Shown: positions 24,751-34,023, counted from the stretch's first letter. The stretch: DNA of 36,386 nucleotides from an uncultured Clostridia bacterium (GCA_934754445.1 CAKVHZ010000011.1:1-36386), one strand, 5' to 3'. Program-made: numbers and translations. The notes: generated from the letters alone by a model not told the origin.

Positions 24751-26679
24751 TTGGTTACAAAAAATTATAGTATATTTTCTATTCAAAAGAGGTTATTAGT
24801 ATTAATTTTACTTATAACCTTTATTTTTTGTGCGTTAATAGCACGACTTTTTTATATTCAAGTAATTAATGCTGAAAGTTTATTAAAAAAAGGCGAATCT
24901 CAATGGGTTAGAGATTTGCCACTTAATGCTAAAAGGGGAACTATTTTCGATAAAAATGGAGTAGCACTAGCAGTTAGTTATACTAGTTATAACATTTATG
25001 TTAGAGCAGTTAGCGTAAAAGATGCAACAAGTGTAACAAAAGCATTAGTTGAAGTTTTAGATGTAGACTATGATAAAACTTACGCAAAAGTAACAAATAG
25101 GTTTGTTAGTGAAAGTTTAATAAAACAACAAGCAGAAAGTGAGCAAGTAGAAAAATTAAAAAATAAAAATTTAGATGGGATATACTATAGCGAAAATAAT
25201 AAAAGATATTATCCTTATGGTAATTTTTTAAGTCAAGTTTTAGGTTACACAACAATAGATAATGTTGGTCAAAACGGACTAGAACTTTATTATAACAAAT
25301 ATCTAACTGGTATAGATGGCTATGCCAATAAACAAACTTCTATTAAAGGCGAAGAATTATTAAATACTTTAGATAGTTTTGTTCCTTCAGTTAGTGGAAA
25401 TAATGTGTATTTAACAATAGACTATAATATTCAAAAATTAACCGAGCAAATGAGTGAAGAAATAATGCTAAACGAAAAACCCGAGTCGGCACAAATAATT
25501 GTTATGAACCCCAATACTGGCGAAATTTTAGCAAGTAGTTGTAAACCTAGTTTAGACTTAAATAATCTTCCCCGAGATGATATGGAAAAACTTAATGCAT
25601 ATTCAAAAAATTTAAGTATTGTTGATGTTTATGAACCAGGTTCAACCTTTAAAGTTTTAACTACGGCTATGGCACTAGAAGAAGGAAAGACTACACCAAA
25701 TGACCGTTTTTATGACCCAGGATACAGAGTTGTTGATGGTCAAAAAATAAAATGCTGGCGACTTCATGGACACGGTTCACAAACAATGACAGAAGGCTTA
25801 TGCAATAGTTGTAACTCAGTTTTTATAGATTTAGCATTAAGACTTGGAAAAGATAAACTTTATGAATATTTTGATAAATTTGGTTTTGGTAATAAACTAA
25901 ATGTTGATTTTCCTGGGGAGAGTGGCGGTATTGTTATGAACAAAGAATCGGCAAAAAGGGTTGACTATGCTCGTATGGGTTTCGGTCAGGCGATAGCGGT
26001 AACACCACTACAACAAATAAATGCAATTTCATCTGTTATTAATGGTGGAACATTAATGCAACCTTACTTTGTTGATAAAATAACAAATTCTAACGATATT
26101 ACAATACTTCAAAATTCTAAAACAAGTTTAAGGCGAGTTGTTTCTAAAAAAACTAGTGATACAATAAAAGTTATGTATGAAGAAGTTATTAAAAAGGCAA
26201 ATGGTATAAATGCTTTTATCCCAGGATACAGAGTCAGTGGCAAAACGGGAACAACCGAACTTTTTACTGATGGTAAAAAATCTAGCGACCATATCGCATC
26301 TTTTGTTGGTGCTTTTCCTAGTGATAATCCTGAGTATGTTTGTTTAGTTGTCGTAAATAAACCTACAAGTGGTTCTTATTATGGTAGTATTGTTGCAACT
26401 CCTTATGCAAAAAAAGTGTTTGAAGGTATAATAGAATATAAAAATATTAAACCTAGCGATAGTCTAGAAAGCGATTTAAAAGAAAGTGAAGAAAAAATAG
26501 AAATGCCAAATTTAGTAGGTTTAAGTTTGAGTAAAGCAGTTAGTATATTAACCAGTTTAAATTTACAATATGAAATAGACGGAGAAGGTGGTGTCGTTAT
26601 TAGTCAAACTCCACCACCTAAAACAAAAGTAAGGGAAAGAGCAATTATATTATTAGGAACTAATAAAAATGAAGATTAA
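24751..26679 (+). CDS. Class B penicillin-binding protein with C-terminal PASTA domain (FtsI/SpoVD type)
   Basis: This is the transpeptidase partner of FtsW in septal (or, for SpoVD, spore) peptidoglycan. The start is taken as TTG at 24751, preceded by GGGGGA in the end of the ftsL-like gene, giving 642 residues. An in-frame ATG at 24706 would add fifteen residues overlapping that gene. One N-terminal membrane helix (about 14-34) is followed by the dimerisation domain (LNAKRGTIFDKNG). The active site has SxxK as STFK near 298, SCN near 353, and KTGTT near 498. A single PASTA domain occupies about 585-642. The gene overlaps murE by eleven bases. FtsI and SpoVD cannot be told apart from this sequence alone. 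Confidence 0.93.
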   Translation: MVTKNYSIFSIQKRLLVLILLITFIFCALIARLFYIQVINAESLLKKGESQWVRDLPLNAKRGTIFDKNGVALAVSYTSYNIYVRAVSVKDATSVTKALVEVLDVDYDKTYAKVTNRFVSESLIKQQAESEQVEKLKNKNLDGIYYSENNKRYYPYGNFLSQVLGYTTIDNVGQNGLELYYNKYLTGIDGYANKQTSIKGEELLNTLDSFVPSVSGNNVYLTIDYNIQKLTEQMSEEIMLNEKPESAQIIVMNPNTGEILASSCKPSLDLNNLPRDDMEKLNAYSKNLSIVDVYEPGSTFKVLTTAMALEEGKTTPNDRFYDPGYRVVDGQKIKCWRLHGHGSQTMTEGLCNSCNSVFIDLALRLGKDKLYEYFDKFGFGNKLNVDFPGESGGIVMNKESAKRVDYARMGFGQAIAVTPLQQINAISSVINGGTLMQPYFVDKITNSNDITILQNSKTSLRRVVSKKTSDTIKVMYEEVIKKANGINAFIPGYRVSGKTGTTELFTDGKKSSDHIASFVGAFPSDNPEYVCLVVVNKPTSGSYYGSIVATPYAKKVFEGIIEYKNIKPSDSLESDLKESEEKIEMPNLVGLSLSKAVSILTSLNLQYEIDGEGGVVISQTPPPKTKVRERAIILLGTNKNED

Positions 26680-28135
26680 AGATTTAATTAAAAATATTAG
26701 CATATTAGAATATATCAACTTTAATAGCAAAACTTACAAAATAGATATTGTTCATCTTTGCGATAATTCACTAAATAAAAATCTAATTAAAAATTCAGCA
26801 TTTATTTGCATTGAAGGAATAAATTTTGATAGTCATACAGTGGTTAAAACTTTAGAAAGTTGTGGTGCGTTGTTTTTAGTATGTTCTAAAAAAGTTGAAA
26901 CTAAACTTCCTTATATTATTGTAAAAGACACAAGAGAAGTTTTAGGAATGCTAGCCAATAACTTTTATGATAATCCAACAAGCAAATTTAAACTAATTAG
27001 TGTGATAGGCACAAACGGAAAAACTAGCACTACATATTTTATACAAAAGTTATTAAAGTTAAATAAAATAAATTGTGGAGTTATAGGCACGAGTGGAGTT
27101 TATATTAATAACAAACGGTTAAACGAAACATTAACAACTCCCGACCCATTACTTTTATATAAATTATTTGATAGTATGGTTAAAGCAAAATGCAAAATAG
27201 TTGTTATGGAAATTTCTGCTCATGCCATAAGTTTAAAAAAGGTTAAAAATTTGGTAAGTGATATTTGTGTTTTTACCAATTTTTCGCAAGACCATTTAGA
27301 CTTTTTCAAGACTATGGAAAACTACAAAAATACAAAGTTTAGTTATTTTAATAGTTATAATGTTAAAAAAGCGATAATAAATATTGATGATAAAACTGGT
27401 GAAGAATTATATTTAAAAATAAAAGATGATGTATGCACAAAAACTTATTCTTTAAATAAAAATGCTGATATTTATGCAAAAAACCTTGAATTTTCATTAA
27501 ATAAAACGAGTTTTGATTTAATTTTAAATGATTTACCATATAAAATAATAACTAAAACCAGTTGTGAATTTAATGTTTACAACATATTGAGTAGTGTATT
27601 ATGTTTAAAAGAATTAGGAATCAACTTTGATATATGTAATTGCTTAAATAGACTAACAAATATTAAAGGGCGATTTAATGTTTATAAACTAAGTAAAAAT
27701 AAATTTATTATAATAGACTATGCACATACACCTGAAAGTTTAAATCAAGTGCTTTTAAACTGTAAAAAATTAAGTAATTGTAACCTTGTTTCTCTTTTTG
27801 GTTGCCCTGGAAATAGAGATGAAGAAAAACGAGAGATAATGGGCAAAATTGCATATATATATTGTAAAAAAATATATATTACAAGCGATAATCCTAAATA
27901 TGAAAATCCACTTATAATTTGTAATGAAATTTTATTGGGCGCAAAAGAGAAAGGCGAAATTATAGAAGATAGAAGTAAAGCAGTTGAAAAAGCAATTAAA
28001 AATCTAAAAGAAAATGAAATTTTATTAATTGCTGGTAAAGGCATAGAAAAATATCAAGATATAAACGGAATACATTTTAGTTATAGTGATGTAAAGCAAG
28101 TTAGAAAATGCATAAAAACCTATAAGATTAAATAA
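26669..28135 (+). CDS. murE: UDP-MurNAc-tripeptide synthetase
   Basis: MurE adds the third residue of the peptidoglycan stem peptide. The 488 residues show the ATP loop GTNGKTSTT near 114-122, TTPDP, the EISAHAISL block, NFSQDHLDFF, and the C-terminal YAHTPESL. The specificity motif reads DNPKYENP near 406. Meso-diaminopimelate enzymes typically have DNPR, and Lys-adding enzymes differ at the same site, so diaminopimelate is favoured but not certain. The start lies inside the PBP gene, with AGGAA upstream. murF, which normally follows, is not in this cluster. Confidence 0.95.
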   Translation: MKIKDLIKNISILEYINFNSKTYKIDIVHLCDNSLNKNLIKNSAFICIEGINFDSHTVVKTLESCGALFLVCSKKVETKLPYIIVKDTREVLGMLANNFYDNPTSKFKLISVIGTNGKTSTTYFIQKLLKLNKINCGVIGTSGVYINNKRLNETLTTPDPLLLYKLFDSMVKAKCKIVVMEISAHAISLKKVKNLVSDICVFTNFSQDHLDFFKTMENYKNTKFSYFNSYNVKKAIINIDDKTGEELYLKIKDDVCTKTYSLNKNADIYAKNLEFSLNKTSFDLILNDLPYKIITKTSCEFNVYNILSSVLCLKELGINFDICNCLNRLTNIKGRFNVYKLSKNKFIIIDYAHTPESLNQVLLNCKKLSNCNLVSLFGCPGNRDEEKREIMGKIAYIYCKKIYITSDNPKYENPLIICNEILLGAKEKGEIIEDRSKAVEKAIKNLKENEILLIAGKGIEKYQDINGIHFSYSDVKQVRKCIKTYKIK

Positions 28136-28145
28136 AATAAATTAT

Positions 28146-29153
28146 ATGGATAAGTTCTTTTTAATTATAACAATTAGTTTTATAATAAGTTTAATATTAT
28201 CTCCTTTAATTATTAAATGCGTAAAAAAATTAAAAGCGAGTCAGCCTGTTTATGAGTATGTAGATATGCACACTAAAAAAAGTGGCACTCCAACAATGGG
28301 CGGACTTATATTTATATTAGGTATTATTTTAACATCAAGTTTATTTTTAAAAGGACAAGCAAAATTAAGTTTGGTAACTCTTGGTGTATTTTTCTCGTTT
28401 GGACTAGTTGGTTTTTTAGACGACTATTTAAAAATAAAACATAAGCAAAATTTAGGTTTAAAACCTTATCAAAAAATCGTATTTCAAGTTTTAATTAGTG
28501 TAATAGTATCTTGCTTTGCTTATTATAATGGGTTAATAGGTAGTTCAGTTTATGTTCCGTTTTTTAACATGGAATTTAACTTAGGTATTTTGTATATTCC
28601 TTTTACAATTTTAGTATTTTTAGCAACCACAAATAGCGTAAATTTAACTGACGGCCTAGATGGACTAGCAGGTTCAGTTAGTTTAAGTTATATTACAAGT
28701 TTCGCCGTCATTTTTTATACAATTTTTTTAACACTTAAAGATTTAGGTGTAAGTTCTTTGCTTTTAACGGAATACTCAAATTTATTCGTGATAATGGCTT
28801 CTAGCATGGGGGCATTACTTGCCTATTTACTATTTAATAGTTTTCCTGCTAAAATCTTTATGGGGGATACTGGTTCACTCGCTCTTGGCGGATTAATTGC
28901 ATGCTTAAATATTTTTACAAAACAAACACTATTAATTCCTATTTTAGGAATAATGTTTGTTGTTAGTAGTGTAAGTGTAATACTACAAGTTGTTAAGTTT
29001 AAATTAACAAAAAAGCGTATGTTTTTAATGGCTCCTTTTCATCATCATTTAGAAAAAAAAGGTATGCATGAAACTAAAATTTGTGCCATATATATTATTA
29101 TAACAATAATAGTTGGTGTGGTTTGTGAGGTTTTGCAAATAATTTTCTTCTAA
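28146..29153 (+). CDS. mraY: Phospho-MurNAc-pentapeptide transferase
   Basis: MraY transfers phospho-MurNAc-pentapeptide to undecaprenyl phosphate, making lipid I at the inner membrane face. The 335-residue protein has about ten membrane helices. Diagnostic segments are KSGTPTMGGL, FLDDYLKIKHKQNLGLKPYQK, NLTDGLDGLAG, FPAKIFMGDTGSLALGG, and MAPFHHHLE. The active-site Asp residues and the HHH motif are intact. No strong ribosome site precedes the ATG, which is ten bases after the murE stop, so translation is probably coupled. Confidence 0.97.
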   Translation: MDKFFLIITISFIISLILSPLIIKCVKKLKASQPVYEYVDMHTKKSGTPTMGGLIFILGIILTSSLFLKGQAKLSLVTLGVFFSFGLVGFLDDYLKIKHKQNLGLKPYQKIVFQVLISVIVSCFAYYNGLIGSSVYVPFFNMEFNLGILYIPFTILVFLATTNSVNLTDGLDGLAGSVSLSYITSFAVIFYTIFLTLKDLGVSSLLLTEYSNLFVIMASSMGALLAYLLFNSFPAKIFMGDTGSLALGGLIACLNIFTKQTLLIPILGIMFVVSSVSVILQVVKFKLTKKRMFLMAPFHHHLEKKGMHETKICAIYIIITIIVGVVCEVLQIIFF

Positions 29154-29170
29154 CTATTTAAGGAGAATAA

Positions 29171-30511
29171 GTGCGTTTAAAAAATAAAAAAGTTTTAGTT
29201 TATGGAATGGGCAATAGTGGACAAGGTGCTATAAAATTACTATTAAAACATAAAGCAAAAATTTATGCTTATGATGATAATTATAAAATGGTTGAAAATT
29301 TACCTGATAATATAATTAAAGTAGAAAATATAACAGAAAACTTTTTAAAACAAATAGATTTAATCGTTTTAAATCCGTCGGTTAGTATGTATAGTGAAAA
29401 TATAAAACTAGCGTTGCTTTTAAATAAAAAAATAATTAGCGAAATAGAACTTGCGTTTTTGTTTAAAAAAGGGAATATTATTTCTATAACTGGTAGTAAT
29501 GGTAAAAGCACAACTTCTACGCTTATTTATAACATTTTAAAACAAGCAGACATAAAAGCGAGTTTGGTTGGAAATATTGGTAACTCTTTTAGTGGAGAAG
29601 TTAGTAATAACAAAAAACAAACTTATGTAGTAGAAGTAAGTTCTTTTCAACTAGAAACAAGTAATAAATATAATAGTAAAATTGCGTGCTTTTTAAATTT
29701 TACTGAAAATCATTTAGATAGACATTTTTCTTTAAAAGAATATTTTGAAACAAAACTTAAAATTTTTCAAAATCAAAGTCGTAAAGATTTTAGTGTGTTA
29801 AATTATGATGATGAAAAAGTGAGAAATATAACCACAAAATCTAATACATATTATTTTAGTAAAAATAGTAAGGTTAAAGGTGTATATGTTTTTAATAACT
29901 ACATCTATTTTAATAATGGAAAAACTGAAGAAAAAGTTTTAAACATTTGTGACATAAAACTAAAAGGCGAACATAATCTAGAAAATGTTTTATGCGCGGT
30001 ATTAGTTGCAAAACTTTATAAAATTAAAAACGAAGATATTATTTTAGCGGTAAGCAGATTTTATGGACTAGAACATAGAATTGAATTTGTAGACAAAATT
30101 GATAATATTTTATTTTATAATGATAGTAAATCTACAACGGTTAAATCTACAAAGACGGCGATTAAGTGTTTTAGTGAAGATAGAGTTTTGTTAATTTTAG
30201 GTGGAAGTGATAAAGGTTTCGGGTTTGATGATTTGTTTGAAAATTTAGATAAACAAGTAAAACACATTATTTGTTTAGGCGAAGTAAAAGACAAAATTTT
30301 ACTATCTAGCAAAAAATATAATTTTGATAATATTGAAAGTGTTGATAGTTTTGATTTAGCCGTTAAATTAAGTTTAATTACTGCAAAAAGAGAAAATTTG
30401 AATGTAGTTTTATTAAGCCCGGCAACAGCAAGTTTTGATAGTTTTAAAAATTTTGAAGAGCGTGGTGAAACATTTAAAAAATTAGTTAAGGATTTTAAAA
30501 GTGAAATTTAA
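29171..30511 (+). CDS. murD: UDP-MurNAc-L-alanine:D-glutamate ligase
   Basis: MurD adds D-Glu to UDP-MurNAc-L-Ala in the cytoplasm. A GTG start at 29171 is preceded by AAGGAG seven bases away. The 446 residues carry VYGMGNSGQGA (UDP-binding Rossmann start), ITGSNGKSTT near 107-116, VEVSSFQLE, NFTENHLDRH, the third-domain motif NDSKSTTV, and LSPATASFDSF near the end. The length matches the family. It overlaps ftsW by eleven bases. Confidence 0.97.
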   Translation: MRLKNKKVLVYGMGNSGQGAIKLLLKHKAKIYAYDDNYKMVENLPDNIIKVENITENFLKQIDLIVLNPSVSMYSENIKLALLLNKKIISEIELAFLFKKGNIISITGSNGKSTTSTLIYNILKQADIKASLVGNIGNSFSGEVSNNKKQTYVVEVSSFQLETSNKYNSKIACFLNFTENHLDRHFSLKEYFETKLKIFQNQSRKDFSVLNYDDEKVRNITTKSNTYYFSKNSKVKGVYVFNNYIYFNNGKTEEKVLNICDIKLKGEHNLENVLCAVLVAKLYKIKNEDIILAVSRFYGLEHRIEFVDKIDNILFYNDSKSTTVKSTKTAIKCFSEDRVLLILGGSDKGFGFDDLFENLDKQVKHIICLGEVKDKILLSSKKYNFDNIESVDSFDLAVKLSLITAKRENLNVVLLSPATASFDSFKNFEERGETFKKLVKDFKSEI

Positions 30512-31616
30512 GTTTAAAAATGTTTTTATAAAAAACAAAAAAACTAACATTTTTTTATTAATAAGTGTAGCATTGCTTGTTTTAATTGGCTTTGTGTTTG
30601 TCTATAGTGCAAGTATGTATTCGGCAAAATTAAATTATAACAATAGTCATTATTTTCTAACAAAGCAAATTATAGGGGCGATTATTGGTGTATTTGCATT
30701 AATTTTTACAAGTAAACTAGATTATAATATTTATAAAAAATATAAGTTACCTGTTTTAATAATAGGTTTAGTTTTGCTAGCGATAGTTTTTATTCCCGGG
30801 CTTGGTGTTTCCAACTATGGTGCTCAAAGGTGGATTAGACTTCCGGGATTTACAATTCAGCCAAGTGAAATAGCAAAGTTCTGTTTTGTTATTTTTTGTA
30901 GTGCATATCTAGCTAAAAATAAAGATGTAGTAAAAAGTTTTAAAGGTATATTGCCGATTTTGTGCGTGGGCGGTGTAATGTGCCTTTTAATTATGCTTGA
31001 ACCTAACATGAGTATAACAATTTGTGTTGGACTTACTATGTTTATCATGCTTTTTGTAGGTGGGGCAGAAATTAAACACTTTTTGTTACTTTCAGTGCCC
31101 GTTATTTTGCTGGGGGTTTTGCTAGTTATAATTGAACCTTATAGAATGCAAAGATTAGTTGCTTTTTTAAATCCGTGGGCTAATCCGCAAGGAGAAGGAT
31201 ATCAGTTAATTCAAAGTTTATATAGTTTAGGTAGTGGCGGATTATTTGGAGTAGGCATTTTTAATTCTAGACAAAAATATTTGTTTTTACCTTTTAGCGA
31301 AAGTGATTTTATATTTTCTATAATAGGTGAAGAAACTGGGTTTTTAGGTTGTTCGTTAGTAATTGTTTTATTTGGAGTTTTAATATATCAAGGGATAAAA
31401 ATAGCACACAATGCAAAAGACCGATTTGGTTGTTATCTTGCTAGTGGAATAACGTCAATTATAGCAACTCAAGTTTTAATAAATATAGCGGTTGTAACAG
31501 GTTCTATTCCACCTACAGGTGTGCCACTTCCGTTTATTTCGGCGGGTTCAACCGCACTAGTAGTTTTTATGGCATCAATAGGTATTTTAATTAATATTCA
31601 TAAACAAAGTAATTAA
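30501..31616 (+). CDS. ftsW: SEDS-family lipid II polymerase FtsW/SpoVE
   Basis: A GTG start at 30501 lies inside the end of murD, with AAGGA upstream. The 371-residue protein has about ten membrane helices and the SEDS motifs: GAQRWIRLPGFTIQPSEIAK, LEPNMSI, NPWANPQGEGYQLIQSLYSLGSGG, FLPFSESDFIFSIIGEETG with the catalytic-region Asp, and SAGSTALV. FtsW polymerises lipid II into septal glycan together with the class B PBP encoded earlier in the cluster. It is the last cluster gene here; murG, murC and ftsQ do not follow. Confidence 0.94.
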   Translation: MKFKFKNVFIKNKKTNIFLLISVALLVLIGFVFVYSASMYSAKLNYNNSHYFLTKQIIGAIIGVFALIFTSKLDYNIYKKYKLPVLIIGLVLLAIVFIPGLGVSNYGAQRWIRLPGFTIQPSEIAKFCFVIFCSAYLAKNKDVVKSFKGILPILCVGGVMCLLIMLEPNMSITICVGLTMFIMLFVGGAEIKHFLLLSVPVILLGVLLVIIEPYRMQRLVAFLNPWANPQGEGYQLIQSLYSLGSGGLFGVGIFNSRQKYLFLPFSESDFIFSIIGEETGFLGCSLVIVLFGVLIYQGIKIAHNAKDRFGCYLASGITSIIATQVLINIAVVTGSIPPTGVPLPFISAGSTALVVFMASIGILINIHKQSN

Positions 31617-31667
31617 AATATAAATATTAAAATTAATAGTTTAAACATAATATTTTAATAAAAGAGT

Positions 31668-31692
31668 AGGGCGAGAAACCTTGCTTTTTTGT
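31668..31692 (+). terminator. Terminator of the division cluster
   Basis: GCGAG (31671-31675) and CTTGC (31680-31684) form a short stem with an AAAC loop and one G-T pair, followed by six T residues. It is weak but well placed 55 bases after ftsW. Confidence 0.55.
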
Positions 31693-31758
31693 TTTGATAT
31701 ATGTTATGAATAATTTTAATAATAATATAGATAATAATTAGTAATATTACAAATTTAC

Positions 31759-31786
31759 TTGACATTTTTTAGGGTGGCTGTATAAT
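31759..31786 (+). promoter_or_regulatory. Lipoprotein gene promoter
   Basis: Perfect TTGACA (31759-31764) and perfect TATAAT (31781-31786) with a 16-base spacer. The leader is about 52 bases and contains AAAGGAG before the ATG. Confidence 0.85.
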
Positions 31787-31844
31787 TATTAATAGTTAGA
31801 AAAAAGATTAAATATTTTCTAAACAAAATTCAAAGGAGAAAAAA

Positions 31845-32498
31845 ATGAAAAAGAAAATTTTATTTACTATATGTTTATTATTAATTATGATACCTTGTAT
31901 GGGACTATTTGCTGGTTGTGATTTACATGGAGATGAGTTAACTAATGGCAATTATAAAGTAGTAACCTATTTAGTTGATGGAGAAAGTCAAAGCACGTAT
32001 ATTGGGAGCATAGCAACATTTAATAATGGAACGTTTACTGACTGGTTAGATAAAACAGCGACATATATAATTCAAGATAACAAAATAACAGTAAGTTGGA
32101 AAAATGATGCGGAAATAGATAGGACTTTATCAGGGGAATTCACTAAAACTACAATCTCACTAAGTGGCGTTATAGGAGAAAAATCATGTGTTATTAATTT
32201 AGTATATATAGAAGATGTTTCCTTAACTAATGGCGACTATGTTGTAAAAAAATATATACTTGATGGTGTAGTCAACAATGAAACTGTTGGTAGTATAGCG
32301 ACAGTTGATAAAGGAATATTTACTGATTGGTTGGGTAACAAAGTAACTTATCAAATTAAAGGTGATCAAATAACAATGACATGGCAAAAAGCAAATGCTG
32401 ATGCACTAGTACTTGTAGGAACAATTACAACTAATAACATTTTTATTAATACAACAAATGGTGGACATACATATAATATAGTGTTAGAAAAAAAATAA
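31845..32498 (+). CDS. Lipoprotein with two tandem homologous domains
   Basis: The 217-residue product has a lysine start, a hydrophobic core and the lipobox LFAGC, with C25 as the lipidated residue, so it is anchored on the outer face of the membrane. The mature protein is two copies of one domain, about 32-122 and 126-217. They share LTNGxYxVxxYxxDG, GSIATxxxGxFTDWL, TYxIxxxxITxxW and a final beta strand. All segments look beta-rich. The fold resembles small beta-barrel or lipocalin-like ligand-binding domains, but no family is recognised. It is flanked by terminators and has its own consensus promoter, so it is an independent unit that may be highly expressed. Confidence 0.85.
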   Translation: MKKKILFTICLLLIMIPCMGLFAGCDLHGDELTNGNYKVVTYLVDGESQSTYIGSIATFNNGTFTDWLDKTATYIIQDNKITVSWKNDAEIDRTLSGEFTKTTISLSGVIGEKSCVINLVYIEDVSLTNGDYVVKKYILDGVVNNETVGSIATVDKGIFTDWLGNKVTYQIKGDQITMTWQKANADALVLVGTITTNNIFINTTNGGHTYNIVLEKK

Positions 32499-32591
32499 TA
32501 AATTTATTAATAAAACAAAGGCAACTACAAAAAAGATTTAATGTCATGTAAGTAAGTTCGAATTGGCAACTAGAATTAAATAACTTACGAT

Positions 32592-32620
32592 AATAAACTA
32601 GAAATTTCTAGTTTATTTTT
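32592..32620 (+). terminator. Terminator of the lipoprotein gene
   Basis: AATAAACTAG, a six-base centre, then CTAGTTTATT: the whole 26 bases form a perfect palindrome, followed by T residues. Upstream (32499-32590) is AT-rich DNA with a minor GTAAGT/ACTTAC stem. Confidence 0.85.
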
Positions 32621-32622
32621 AT

Positions 32623-32651
32623 TTGTAGATTTAAAATAAATGCTATATAAT
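32623..32651 (+). promoter_or_regulatory. AlkD-like gene promoter, leaderless geometry
   Basis: A weak -35 TTGTAG (32623-32628), 17 bases, then perfect TATAAT (32646-32651). The ATG at 32658 lies six bases after the -10 box, with no ribosome site. Confidence 0.6.
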
Positions 32652-32657
32652 TAAAAT

Positions 32658-33368
32658 ATGTTTAATAGTTATGGCGAATATATAAGTTATTTGAAAAGTG
32701 GTGCAAATTTAAATAAAAGTGAATTTGATAAAAAATTAATTAGCACAAAATATAAAATTTTAGGTTTAAAACTTCCTGATTTAAGAACTTTTGCAAAGCA
32801 ATTAATTAAAAGTGGTGATAGTGATTTAATTCTATCTAACAAAAATTTTACCTATTATGAAGAATTGTTAATATTTTCATTTGTGCTATCTAATATTAAA
32901 ATTGATGAAAAAGAAAGAATTTTAAGAATAAAAGATTTTTTAGTTAATATAGAGAATTGGAGCAACTGTGATAGTTTTTGTTCAAGTTTAAAAGTTGTTA
33001 GCAAAAATAAAGAAATTTATTTTGATTTTATAAAAGAAATAATTTCAACAAATAAAACTTATTTTGTAAGAGTGGGCATAGTTTTGTTAATGAATTATTA
33101 CTTAAATGAAGAAAATTTAGAAGAATATTTTGACATAGTGGGTAATATTATTTTAAAAGAATATTATATAGAAATGGCAAAGGCTTGGTATTTTGCAACA
33201 AGTTTAGCAAAAAATTTTGACAAAACATTATTTTATTTAAAAAATAACAAATCAAAATTCACGAATAGTGAGTTAAAAAAGATAGTTTCTAAAAGTAGAG
33301 ATAGTTTTAGAATAACTGATGAAAATAAAAAATTAATAAAAGGGGTTTTAATTGATGATGACATATAA
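32658..33368 (+). CDS. AlkD-like DNA alkylation repair protein (HEAT-like repeats)
   Basis: The 236-residue protein is all-helical and matches the AlkC/AlkD family of DNA glycosylases. These remove N3- and N7-alkylated purines without base flipping. Recognised segments are GLKLPDLRTFAKQL, YYEELLIFSFVL, ENWSNCDSFCSSLK, TYFVRVGIVLLMNYYL, EMAKAWYFATSLAKNF, and the C-terminal KKIVSKSRDSFRIT. The Trp and Asp in NWSNCDSF correspond to conserved active-site surroundings. It overlaps the HD hydrolase gene by fourteen bases, so the two are one operon. Confidence 0.88.
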   Translation: MFNSYGEYISYLKSGANLNKSEFDKKLISTKYKILGLKLPDLRTFAKQLIKSGDSDLILSNKNFTYYEELLIFSFVLSNIKIDEKERILRIKDFLVNIENWSNCDSFCSSLKVVSKNKEIYFDFIKEIISTNKTYFVRVGIVLLMNYYLNEENLEEYFDIVGNIILKEYYIEMAKAWYFATSLAKNFDKTLFYLKNNKSKFTNSELKKIVSKSRDSFRITDENKKLIKGVLIDDDI

Positions 33369-33993
33369 AGATGTATTAAAAAGTGATTATTTTAAAGAAT
33401 GTTATGAATTGGTGGAAGAATTAAAAAAAGATTTTCCAGTAAATCATGGATTTGTTCATGTTAATCATGTTTTAGAAAACGCTAAAAGTTTAGCAAAATT
33501 GTTTGAACTTTCTAAAAATGAGACAAATTTGCTATTAATTGCTTGTTGCCTTCACGATATTGGTTACATTAAGGGGCGAAGTGAACACGCAAAAAATGGT
33601 GGAATTTTAGCACGGGAATATTTGACTAAAAATTCTGACTTAAATAGTAGTGATATAGATGTTATTTGTAATGCAATTGCATCTCATGGTGGAGATAATT
33701 TAGAAGATTATAAAAATAAAGTATCTTTGTGTTTAATTTTTGCTGATAAATTAGATTATATTGCTTCAAGATATAAAGAAGTTGAAGAAACAAAATTATA
33801 TCGAACAATTGCTAAAACTGAACTTGTTAAAGAAAATGGGGTTTATAAACTTAACATTTATTCTACTATGGAAGATTTTGAAGATAGATTAAAATCAGCA
33901 AGTTTTCATATCCATAAAAAGTTGATGGGCATATTAGAGAACTTTATGCAAGTTTATAATGTTAAAGCCGAATTATGTTACAAACAAATTTAG
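33355..33993 (+). CDS. HD-domain phosphohydrolase
   Basis: The 212-residue protein contains an HD metal-binding set: H35 or H38 in HVNHVLENA, H67-D68 in CCLHDIGY, and a later Asp in LIFADKLDYIASRY. HD proteins hydrolyse phosphoester bonds in nucleotides or RNA; the substrate cannot be read here. The ATG at 33355 has AGGGG nine bases upstream; a TTG at 33352 and an ATG at 33358 are also in frame. The start lies inside the AlkD-like gene. The link with a DNA-repair enzyme is by co-transcription only. Confidence 0.88.
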   Translation: MMTYKDVLKSDYFKECYELVEELKKDFPVNHGFVHVNHVLENAKSLAKLFELSKNETNLLLIACCLHDIGYIKGRSEHAKNGGILAREYLTKNSDLNSSDIDVICNAIASHGGDNLEDYKNKVSLCLIFADKLDYIASRYKEVEETKLYRTIAKTELVKENGVYKLNIYSTMEDFEDRLKSASFHIHKKLMGILENFMQVYNVKAELCYKQI

Positions 33994-34023
33994 GGTAGGA
34001 AATTAATTTTAAATTAGAGTAAT

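Noticed and set aside
32545..32580. GTTCGAATT near 32553, resembling a tRNA T-loop.
   Set aside because: No acceptor stem, D-arm or anticodon arm can be built around it; it is part of AT-rich 3' DNA before a terminator.
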